NCBI GenBank assembly: GCA_028023455.1
Contig: JAQFVV010006629.1
Span: 314,001 to 378,000 of the forward strand
Direction: 5' to 3'
From: Epiperipatus broadwayi
Taxonomy: Eukaryota > Onychophora > Udeonychophora > Euonychophora > Peripatidae
DNA length: 64,000 nt
The translations under genes were made by a program, and so were the position numbers. How positions within the stretch are numbered: the stretch's first letter is position 1; each line of letters begins with the position of its first letter. A model generated the notes under the pieces. The model was not told the DNA's origin, did not search any database, and saw nothing but the letters and a program-made list of their open reading frames with translations. Of this stretch, positions 12,157-22,230 are shown in pieces.

Positions 12157-12912
12157 TTGTACTTATGTAGGGTGGGTCATATCAAAATTGTAGGTAGACT
12201 ATGTTTGACACTTGTAAATCAAAATACTTGGCATATCCATCCAATCATACAAGAAGCACTAAACAAGGAATTGTACTATTACTATGGAACAGAGCAAAGG
12301 AGGTTTGTTCAGAAACCAGTGATTTGGAAAAAGAAAAGATTCACATAGAACACATGCTTATGAGGAATGGTTATTCATCAGCAGTCATCAGAAAAACCTT
12401 CAATAGACAACACAAAGAGACACCAAAAGAGAAAACAATTATTGGTACGGTAGTGTATCCATACATACCAGGGATGGCGGACAAATTAAAGAAAATCTGC
12501 AGTCAATATAACATTAGAGCTGCTTTCCAAAGCCATACCACACTTTGAGGAATGCTTACTTCTACTAAGCCTAAACTGGAAATGCTGAAGAACAAAAACT
12601 GCATCTATGAAATACCATGTGAATGTGGAGGGAAATACATTGGTGAGACTTGTCACCCTGTTGAACAGCAATTGAAAGAGCACAAACTAATGGTTAAAAG
12701 AGAAAAAATAGATGTGTATACTATAGCAGATCATGTAAGTGGGGAAATACAAAGATATTGGATAAAGCTAGAAAAAATTGCATAGAAGAAAATTCAAGGA
12801 AGTTGCTCATATGACAATGGGAAATAATCCTATAAGTCAACCCAGTGTGACAATACACAATGCATGGAAGCCTCTAATTAATCTTGCTCTTAGAAAAATA
12901 AAAAATTGAAGG
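12157..12912 (+). pseudogene. Penelope-like element: end of RT and GIY-YIG endonuclease
   Basis: The frame from 12201 gives YLAYPSNHTRSTKQGIVLLL and then EKIHIEHMLMRNGYS, the region after the RT core in PLEs (Y..SNHP.STK.GI...L..RA, L..NGY). After a stop at about 12546 a second frame gives NKNCIYEIPCECGGKYIGET, the start of a GIY-YIG endonuclease domain; in PLEs this domain provides target-site nicking. It continues with a C-terminal end that reads, across frame changes, HMTMGNNPISQPS and then WKPLINLAL, a block seen again at 36.9 kb. Only the 3' third of the element is present, and it has several stops. The Penelope assignment is secure because the RT tail, GIY-YIG domain and C-terminal block appear in the correct order. 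Confidence 0.85.
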
Positions 12913-12977
12913 ATTCAGGAGGATTTGAACCAACCCTCATATATAAATATATCAGTTTTCTACTATATGTTGCCTTT

Positions 12978-13060
12978 GACAGAATAGCTCAGTTGGTAGA
13001 GCATTTGCCTTAAATTCAGTATTCAAGAATCTAAAGGTGCGAGTTCAACTTCTAAGCGAA
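12978..13060 (+). ncRNA. tRNA-like sequence in the PLE 3' region
   Basis: TAGCTCAGTTGGTAGAGC (12985-13002) is an exact tRNA D-arm/A-box sequence. About 35 bases on, GGTGCGAGTTCAACTTC (13037-13053) resembles a B box/T-arm. The T stem and acceptor stem do not pair well, so this is not a working tRNA. It is either a tRNA pseudogene or SINE head captured in the element, or part of the PLE's own 3' UTR. Confidence 0.5.
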
Positions 13061-13074
13061 TATTGTCACTGTGC

Positions 13075-13147
13075 ATATAGGTCAGCAACACCTGAAGAAG
13101 AGTGGAGAATAATACTACTCGAAACATTGTGAATTACTAACCTGTAT
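13075..13147 (+). ncRNA. Hammerhead-like ribozyme fold at the PLE 3' end
   Basis: CTGAAGA (13092-13098) fits CUGANGA. A hairpin GAGT/ACTC (13100-13103 with 13117-13120) follows after one unpaired A, then GAAA at 13121-13124. Stem I forms from CAC (13089-13091) with GTG (13129-13131), and after an internal loop from ATATAGGT (13075-13082) with ACCTGTAT (13140-13147). Stem III is minimal or damaged (CATT). PLEs are known to carry minimal type I hammerheads, so the context fits. The unpaired A at the stem II entry and the poor stem III suggest weak or lost activity. Confidence 0.5.
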
Positions 13148-13219
13148 TGTCTATTTGTGTTATTACTAACAAGTTGTTTGTATTTGGAAAGTTTAAATAA
13201 AGTTTAAAATTTTCTATAC

Positions 13220-15770
13220 ATTCAACATTCACTCATAAATGATGGAAATAGTCCAACATATCACATGTTATAATATACCATCATTACAAATCTTCAGACA
13301 AATACATCTTGGGGGTCATTGTCTTTTAAGATATCTTTATTCATATGTTTTTAAAAGAATGTTTGATAGTGTATATTTACAAAGAATATTACTCTATGTA
13401 TGTGTGTGTATTTAATTAGAAAACAGGTATACCTTCCCAAAACTTATTGTAAAGCAAAGAGATTGTATAAAAAGCAAGGGATTATAATAGTTTTGTATGG
13501 GGGGAAATTTAGCTCGTTCTTTTATATAAAAATTATACCATAAATATATAATAAATAACTTAATGTATATATAATAATTAAAAAAAATAACCCTAATGTT
13601 TAATATATACATGTGTAAACTGTATTGTGTATTATGCAGGTATGCACTTAAAGCATGTATTTATTGAAGATAATGCAATTTAAATCTACGTAGTAAAAAG
13701 AAAAAAAAAACAGTTTAAAAATTGTCTTTTTTTAAATAAATTATCCATTCAGAACTCATCATCCAGTTATCTGAGTCACTCTAAGGGTTTATCATTGGCT
13801 TTTAAATCTTTTGATAATCTTGGTTTTTTTGGAGGTACACTAATGTTGATGGCTAAGGATCTCTAGTGAAAAAGTTTAGAATGAAAGATTAATTTATTTT
13901 TTTAAATTTTCTTTTCGACCAGCATGTATTATACGGACTTATTCATTGACTTAAGGCATTTTTAGGTTTGATGAATAATCAGGTCAAATTCTTCTAAAGT
14001 ACTTTTCATGGCTTCTCTTTTCTTTATCCAATTGCATTAATTTCTCATTACTGTATTATTTTATATATGATTGCCAAAAGTCTTCAATGTTGTCATCATC
14101 AATTTTTTATTAACGTCTTTATCCAAAGTGTCAACAAAAATGCTGCATTAGTTGTCAAAGTTAGTACTTCTTGAAGATTGGGATGATTCCTTTAATCCAT
14201 AAGTTGAAGAAGTGATGTGGTGTTTGGTGATATTAGTTGTTGCTTGATTTCAATTGAAAATGTATGTAGCTGTAAAATTAAAAAAAAAAAGTCATTAGGA
14301 AAAAAAAAGTTTGTTTTTATTGCACTAATGTACAAGAAAATGAACCCATAAAAGGAGAATAAGCTCGCAGTTATCAATTTTTTGTGTTCTTCTGCAAAAC
14401 TGTTAATTGTACTGAAAAAAAAACCCACACTGAAGTTTTATTTTTTTAAAATTCATAATCTTGTATTATTTATGTGAATTAATTTAGAATTAAAAGATTA
14501 TTTTTAGTAGTATTTCATCAGCTGTACCATTGTGACCATAAAGACTTGTTATTTATTAATGATGTAAATGTAAGGATACCAATTTATAAAAATGCTCATT
14601 ATCACAACCTAATCACACAATTAACTTGAAAAAAAAATCTGACTTATTAAAAAATTGTATTTAATATTTACATATTGTAATAAATATTTAAAACATTTTT
14701 TTTTACAGTATGTACTATGAGATCTATATAAATAACTCTTTATATACAAATATACTATTTATGGTTTTTTTAATGGCATGAGATGTCATTTTTATTATAT
14801 GCAATAATTATTTACTTGAAGTGACGTTGCAATTTTTTGAATAATACAGTATGTGATAATGACAGAAATATGGTTCATTTAAAATGAAAGTTAAAAGCAT
14901 GAAACTTCTTTAATTTATTTGTATTGCATTTTCATCATATAAATTTTTTATTAAATGCATAATGAAGATATTATCTTTCTTCCTTTTTTTAAAATGAAAA
15001 ATATGCTTGTGATAATAAGCATTCTGATGTAATTGAAATCTACGATAATAAATAGTCATGATTTGACTGAAATTAGCATTTATAAAGGTTTTAATTTAGA
15101 ATTGCTGACTAAATGTTAGCTAACAGGTAACAATAAACAACTTAAAATTAATTGTTAATAATATATGACCAAAATTCAATTTTAGTTTTATGCTGAATGA
15201 AATTTGTATTTTTTTTTTGATACTATATTTTTTTAAGTTTATTCTAATGCTACCATTGTCTTGCATATGTCTGAAGCAAATTAGAGATTATGATTTAAAA
15301 TCTAGCAAGTAAAGATAATTTTTTAACTTAGATTTAGTAACTGAACATTTCAACTAATATAGTAATATTTTACACAATTTAAAATTATTAATAATATAGT
15401 ATATGAACAAAACCTGTTTTTAGTTTTACGTTGAATGAAATTTGTATTTTCTTTTTTGGCACTGTATCTTTTTCTTTTCGATAATGCGTCTTGGTTTGAA
15501 TATCTTTGAAATAGATTATGTTATTATGATTCATAATTAGGCAAATACTGTTTTTTAATGATTGTAGCTTCTACTATCACTATTGATCAACTAAAGATTT
15601 GTAATAAATAGAGAATTGGATCTTTTAAGTATGTGGTTTAACAAATAATTAAGTATAAAACTAAAGTTATGGTATTTGCATTGAGAATGCCAAATAATAA
15701 TAATTTTTTTATTATATGTACATTGTAAATGATATGTACGTAGTATTGATTTTTTTTGTTGTGTCAAAAT
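13220..15770. other. AT-rich stretch with no recognised feature
   Basis: There are only short spurious frames and A/T homopolymers. Nothing with domain-like content was seen on either strand. Confidence 0.4.
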
Positions 15771-16480
15771 AGAAAATGTAAATAATGTTCAATATTTGGA
15801 GGTCTGATTAGATCAAAATTTATAATGGTCTAATCATGTGGTTCTTTATAGACTTGCTTGCACCAACAGAATTATTTGTCTTTTCATATGTTTTATTTTT
15901 ACTAAGGAATATTATTTCAGATATATATAAATATGAACTGTGTTTTATTGATTCCATGATTTATTATATTTTTGTTTGGGGAAATGGTCTAATCATGTGG
16001 TTCTTTATAGACTTGCTTGCACCAACAGAATTATTTGTCTTTTCATATGTTTTATTTTTACTAAGGAATATTATTTCAGATATATATAAATATGAACTGT
16101 GTTTTATTGATTCCATGATTTATTATATTTTTGTTTGGGGAAATGCACTTGATTATGTAATTTCAAAACATAAAATATTGCAAAATTATGCTCTGTGCAT
16201 TATTTTTGGATTAAAAAAAAAAGTATTTTGACAGTATTTGGATATCAAATAACTTGGGAAATTTTTCTTGATGGAAGCAATTCCAATCAGTTTAAAGTCA
16301 CTTATGATACTAGAAATTCCTCTTTTTGTATATTGGAATTACCAAATTATTACAAAATTGGATCGACAAAGGAAATAGAGTGATTTAAATCTATTTAATA
16401 AATTTATTTCTGATACTAAAATGCCTGTTAACAAAATAGGAATTTTGTTTTTAAAAAATTCTATATGATTAGATATGTAA
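15770..16480 (+). pseudogene. LINE 3' end (region after the RT)
   Basis: Pieces match the C-terminal region of Jockey/CR1-type LINEs. VKIENVNNVQYLEV..DQNL.WSNHV (from about 15767) corresponds to the LGV.LD..L.W..H+ block. A segment like YYALIDSMI.Y.I..WGNALD matches the A+I.S.+.YGI..WG block, and is followed by a QK...R.(M/I)FGLK-like piece and later by ILELPNYYKI-type text. Stops and shifts are frequent, but the internal tandem duplication leaves a 131-codon open frame at 15836-16231. Confidence 0.6.
15824..16141 (+). repeat. Perfect tandem duplication, 2 x 159 bp
   Basis: Positions 15824-15982 are repeated without a visible difference at 15983-16141, both copies starting AATGGTCTAATCATGTGG. 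The period is 53 codons, so the open frame passes through both copies. The flanking LINE sequence is old while the two copies are identical, so the duplication is recent or it is an assembly artefact. Confidence 0.9.
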
Positions 16481-18546
16481 AAGTTTTGTTAAATAATATT
16501 GTAGTTTTGAAAAAAAAGTCTAGTTTTTTATTCATTATCATTTGGAAATTTCAATATTTCGAATTTGTATTTGTATACATTTGATACATATATGTATATT
16601 TATAATGGATAGCGATGATTATTTATTTTTTAATATAATTTATTTTAATAAACTTGAAACTGCACTATTATCCAAGCAGAGGGGAAAATATAGTCAATAT
16701 TTTACATATTAGCTATACTAATGGTCAGACCAACACATTGTGTCCATATTTCAAGTTTGCTGTACCTGCTCTATAACTACTAGAAGCAAAATACCTCTCC
16801 TGTGAATATTTTTTAAACCCTCAGGCACTGTCCAGAATTAACTGGCATACTCCAAGAGATTTTAAATGTTCCCAACACTTGATTTCACAGCTAGCTCAAA
16901 TAAACAAGAAACTTCTCTATCTTAGGCTATCAGATAATGCATATTTAAACACAAAACAATATAATTGACAATTTTGTTTAACTAAATGTTATATGATGAG
17001 ACATGAGAAGAGAGAATTTAGATCAAATTAACAATTGAAACAATATATTTATTTAGAAATAACATTATAACAATAATAAGAATAAAAATTAAACTAATTA
17101 CAAAGTTTTTCAGTATAGTTAAGTCCAATTTAAATTATGTAGTAAGAGTTTAATCATTTGTAATTTTAAAAAAGTTTATAAGGAATGAAATCTTATCTCT
17201 GTATTTCATTTAATTCTAGACTGAATTATTTTCTTACATTAATCTAGGTTTTGCTATAGCTTTTCTGGAATGATCACCCCTGTTGTCTCGACAGTTTCTA
17301 GAGTTCATGAATGGTATTCTTGAACAGGTTTTCCACTTTCTTTAGTGGTTTGTAGCTTCTTTCTGGTGCAGCATATATCTTCATGGTCTTGTTCAGCAAT
17401 AGTCTTCGATAATGACAAGTAGATATCTTAGCAATAGCAGGTCAAGAATTTTTGTCATATCTCAGGCTATCAAATGTATATGAATTGGGCGATGAAAACT
17501 GAATGAACGATACTTTTGTGAGTCTAGCACAGCATGGTGATGTTAGGGTATCTGTATAAGTGGTTATAAACAAAATTACACATTTCACAATGAAAGATTA
17601 TGCAGCAAGTTCAACAGCGGCAGGATAGCATTAATAACTTCAAACTATGTTGAATAATTTTGATAATTCAATTGAATCATGTTCTTGAACTTCAATAATA
17701 ATAATGAGCTTATAAGCTTATATTCCTTAACAAACCATTGCCTGAACTCATGCACATCATTAGTCAGTTCTAATTTTTTAAAATTATAACATTAATTCTA
17801 GCATTAATTATGTATTCAGTTGACTGACTTGTTGATTAAATCGAAACAACACAATCCCTTCTTGATTATATAATTTACAAAATTATTTTATTCTTTGATT
17901 AGATCCATAGTTTTACAAAATTAAATAATTTTAGACAATAATTGTATATGATTATTTACATTTCAATTTTTTTGTTTTTTTTTTCTCTTTAAAGTTAACG
18001 TTTTAGTTCTGATTATTTCAAAGTAAATTTTATAATTTTTCAGTTACCATTACACATTCCCTCGTAACATTTTGGAATTTGTAAATTTATTTAAAGAAAT
18101 GATAAGCCATTTCTTTCAAATAGTAATATACTTTATTTTATTTTTCCCTCTTTTATTTTTCTTTTATTTGAAAGTGAGATTACTATAATTTAAGTGGGAG
18201 TTTTATTTTTCGTTTTGGTTTACTTACTTACCGGCTTCTATTTTAAAATCTCTTCATTCTATTTATTATACCGTACAGCACTTTTTCATTAAAAAAAAAT
18301 ATTTTTTTTTTTTCTGAATATTTGTAACATACCTTTTAAATATTTCATGTAACACATATTTTTACAATATATAGTTTTTTTTAATGAATATTTTACATAT
18401 ATATAATTTGAGATAATATATATTAGTTTATTGTACTTGTTTCATTCCCCAACACTGTTGGGTAGTAAATGTAATATGATTTGTATATGTATTAAACAAA
18501 TAAATTAATAAATATTATTCTTAGTAATCATAAGAATAGCATTTTT
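16480..18546. other. Unassigned stretch
   Basis: Mostly AT-rich. Two somewhat more GC-rich parts, 16670-16930 and 17240-17600, look less degenerate but match nothing I recognise. The minus strand of 17240-17480 has a short frame reading KTIAEQDHEDICCTRKKLQT without further support. Confidence 0.35.
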
Positions 18547-18707
18547 AAGCCAATAAACATCACATGACCACCACCCTTTATGCTTGTGTATAACTGTTGT
18601 TAAAACAGGCAAAACTCACTATATGTATTGCCACACGCAGCAAGCTAGGGTAATCAATGGATGCCAGAAGGCTTGTGCATAAAATCCCCATCTAGTGCCT
18701 ACTCATT

Positions 18708-18762
18708 CAATATCCCCAGACTAGTTTCTGGCTTGTGGCCTTCGTCAGTGAGGAGCCTTGGA
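18708..18762 (-). ncRNA. Hammerhead ribozyme-like motif, left arm
   Basis: Reverse complement of the right-arm motif. Read on the minus strand it has the same core: CTGACGA, hairpin GGC-CACAA-GCC, GAAA, CTAGTC and the TGGGGA strand of stem I. The outer stem I ends one base earlier. Confidence 0.6.
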
Positions 18763-18790
18763 TCTGAGATCTAGGTGCAGTGCTCTCAGA

Positions 18791-18847
18791 TCCAAGGCTC
18801 CTCACTGACGAAGGCCACAAGCCAGAAACTAGTCTGGGGATATTGGA
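18791..18847 (+). ncRNA. Type I hammerhead ribozyme-like motif, right arm
   Basis: Core CTGACGA at 18805-18811 fits CUGANGA and GAAA is at 18825-18828. Stem II is GGC/GCC (18813-18815 with 18821-18823) with loop CACAA. Stem III is two base pairs (A18828-U18833, C18829-G18832) with loop UA, and the cleavage triplet is GUC ending at 18834. Stem I pairs 18799-18804 with 18835-18840 (TCCTCA/TGGGGA) and, after an internal loop, 18791-18795 with 18843-18847 (TCCAA/TTGGA). The tiny stem III is what is known from PLE hammerheads. The one oddity is A-A instead of a purine-pyrimidine pair at the first position of stem II (18812/18824), conserved in other copies. Activity is inferred, not shown. Confidence 0.62.
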
Positions 18848-18965
18848 TGAGTAGGCGCTATATGGGGATTTTATGCACAAGCCTTCTGGCATCCATTGAT
18901 TACTCTAGCTTGCTGTGTGTGGCAATACGTATACTGAGTTTTGCCTGTTTTAATAGCATTTTTTC

Positions 18966-21900
18966 AGAATGACTATCAATTGTTTGGTTTTTCAGGCCAC
19001 TCAAGGATGCATTCATTATTATAATAATGGAGCTCATTTTCCTCATATTTTCTTAATATTGTATACTTTTTTTAAAAAAAAAAACAACAACTGGTTATCT
19101 GTGCTACAACTAAAAGTTCTGGTTTAATTTGATTAAGAATCCACATTTGTTTTTTAGCTAACAATATAAATGCTTCAAAAGACTGTACTACAGTTGAAGA
19201 AAAATAATATTTTCAATTTAATTACAATGTTCAACTTGCACATCAAAAGGAGACTTGTAAAATACTATAGCTTGAATTTTTTTTATTTTTAAATATATTG
19301 TAATAATGTAGACAGTGGCCATGTCAAATATTACATGCTTTTTAAATTTAAAATGTACTAATTAATGGAGAAATGATCGATTTAATTTTCCCATATATTT
19401 TTTTGGTACTTATACATTAGACCTGCTGTGAAGTAACACATGCATATTAATCCAGTGATAACTTTCTAACCTTTCAATCTCTATAAATAATGTTTGTACA
19501 GGATCTTTTAACAAACTTAATGAATCACTTTTGATAAAGGATGACAAGTAATTATTAGTACATAATGCCAACCTATAACTTTAGTGGTAATAAACAAACA
19601 TATTTACGGTTTGAAGCAAATAGAGTTATTTGCAAAGCTAACAAAAACAAACCCTATTTCATAAAAAAGGGCAAACTATTATTTTATATATAACTTTATT
19701 TTCTGGAAATAAATGAACGTATTTATATTTTTGTTATGAGAAATTTGCAACAACTAAACTTTTAGCAAAATAATTTATTCCAATAAAAAAGAAAAGCAAG
19801 AGTGTTTTTTATAATCGCTGGTGCAGACTGAAGTTTTTTTTTGTCCTATAAAATGCAAATGAAAGTGTAACTATGATTTTCACAAAAATGTTCATATTCC
19901 AGCAACTCCATAAGGTGTCACTTTTGTAGGATTTTGTGTTTTTCATGGAAAAACATGCTACACGCACAAATTTATCACAGATAGTCATTTGAATCTAAGA
20001 TCGTCTTTTGAAAGTAGTGGACTGCATCATCCTCAGTAGCAGTCACGATAACTAATTTTAATCATTTCATCGGATAAAAAATTATTCTAAAAATTTACTT
20101 GGCGTGAATTAAAGTGGACAATAAATCATATGTTCCTCTTATTTTCAAATTATCGATTTGTCATTCTAGTATTTTTTCATGACATCGCAGCAAAATCAAT
20201 ATTTTGAATATCAACTTTCTTCTGATTGGAATATTATCTAATATTTGTGTAAAACTGTAATTATTTATCTTTTTATAACATTAAATGTATGTAAATCCAA
20301 AGCGCATGTGCAACAGTTTAATGCTGTTTAAATATTACTTTTTATAACATTGTAAATGTGTTTGATTTGTTTTTTATTTAGATATTTGTTTGTGCCATTA
20401 ACTTTTTTGATAGCAGGTCTAATATGTAATTACTGTTTTGTTTTTTTATAATATCAAGTATTAATTTATCTAGTTTACATTTCTTAAATGCTGCTTTGAT
20501 AGTTCTAAAACTTTTTAAAAATAATTATGTGAATATTATTATAATTTATTAAGAGTTGTAAACTCTTCAATAATTTTAATTATTTTTTGTTTTAAAAAAG
20601 TACTAAGATAATTAAGTAAAGTTTTAATTTAAACTTTTAGAAGATAATAATAAGAGAAATAAATAAATAAAGTTTAAAAGAAAAGAGGAAAAATAAGATT
20701 TAAAATTTTTTTGTTAAATTTTGTTTTAATTAATTAGCATTGTTTTTTTTTCTCTCTCTCTCTCTCCAGAACAATAAGCAGCTTTTATCAAATCTGTGTA
20801 ATTTAAAGATTATCTTATTTTTGGCATAAGAGAAAAACAACTATAAGGGATTTTTTGTTTAAATTAGAAAGAGGGAAATAACAATTTTTTTTTTTTTTTT
20901 TGTAAAAATAGATCCAAGTAATGCAGTCATCGTGTAGGAGACAAGATTAAAATTGGATGCATACAGGATTGTTGTAAAAATACCATATGGGGTAGGCTAA
21001 ATCAGTATACATTTGTGTCTGCAGAAGTTATTCTTGACCAAACTTGAAGGAAGTCATTAGCAACATTTAGTCTTGATTCAGTTGGAGAATATAGAAGCAG
21101 AAGTTCAGCTGTGAAAAGAATGATTTTTAAAATGGAATTAAAGAAAACCAGATGCTAAGTTTTAGTAAGAAACTGAGTACCATTAACTTTATTTTCTAAC
21201 CTGTTAAATATGAAAATGTTAATGAGAAGAATACCCATAGCTCCAACAAGCCTTGTTTCCATCCAAGAGTTTGAGTTTTTGTCTCTTGTGTTTTACCCTA
21301 ACCTGAAAAATTATTAGTTTTTAAAAAACTGGATAAATTCATTTTATATAGAAGCTGGAAAATATTGTATTTCAAAAATGAAATCTGTGTATTATCCCAG
21401 AAACAGGTGTTAATGGAGAAAAGCCTACAAGAATGGATTGTTAAACTTGACAAAGCCAACAGGAAAGAAAACTGAAAATTGTAACTATTAACTATATTAG
21501 GGTTTTTGGTTCCATATTTAATTTTAAAAAAAAACTGACTTGAGACACAATTTTCACACTACCTTCAGTTTTAATAATGTTAGAGCAAAAGGCTATATAT
21601 TGACAGAAAATAGAAAAACTAAGGAAAACATTATGGTTAAGGTAAATAGTGATTACCATGAGAAAAAAAAGAAATTTCAACATCCAGAAATAATTATTAC
21701 TTTATTATTTATTCATTATTTCTAATTTATCATTAATTAAGTTTAAATTATATCTTCATTGATAAATAGTTGTATAAGAATTAGTTGCATAAGAATTCTT
21801 CATTTTTATCTTGTACCCAAAAGTTAAAAAATTTCAAAGTGTCTTTAAGAAAAATATTCATTCTAATAAAGCATACAAAATAAATCATTTTCAGAAGGTG

Positions 21901-22230
21901 GTTATGCTTTTGTCATCATAGCAATTGGCTTCTTATCTATCAAAACTAGAAATTGAATCAATGTTAAAATGAGTTTCATCTCTTCATTTTAAATTTTTTG
22001 CGTACACCAGTAATGTTTATACTTTTTGTGCACACCAGTGATGCTATCTTGTTATATTTATCGCCTTACAGAGATATAATTTATTTGTATATAACTCATT
22101 TGCTAGCTATAGACTGAAAATAATGTGATGTAAGATGTGGCGAAACTACTGATTCCACAGAAAGAGTACCAAGGCATAGGCAAGAATCAGGATTTGATCA
22201 TTTGCCTCCATACAATTCCATATGGAATAA
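18966..22230. other. AT-rich non-coding stretch with a (TC)n microsatellite
   Basis: A (TC)n tract lies at about 20748-20768 and a T-run at 20886-20901. The part at 20900-21330 is less AT-rich and shows no frame or repeat I know. No gene can be supported. Confidence 0.4.

Larger units (their letters stand above)
18547..18952. mobile_element. Family A palindromic element, best copy (retrozyme-like)
   Basis: The element is flanked by the duplication AATAGCATTTTT (18535-18546 and 18953-18964). After a 50-bp single-copy head (CCAATAAACATCACATGACC...) the arms form a nearly perfect inverted repeat: 18600-18757 is mirrored by 18790-18950. They start AAAACAGGCAAAACTCACTA and end with the reverse complement GTTTTGCCTGTTTT. 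Each arm carries one hammerhead-like motif pointing away from the centre, so both strands encode one. No open frame is under constraint. The 12-bp duplication and one-sided head are more like target-primed insertion than a cut-and-paste MITE. Confidence 0.8.

Noticed and set aside
12978-13060. Functional tRNA gene
   Set aside because: The A box is perfect but the T stem and acceptor stem do not pair, so it is listed only as tRNA-like.
18707-18972. Frames across the family A palindrome
   Set aside because: Both arms give mirrored frames purely because of the inverted repeat. The copies do not conserve the reading frame, but do conserve RNA pairing.
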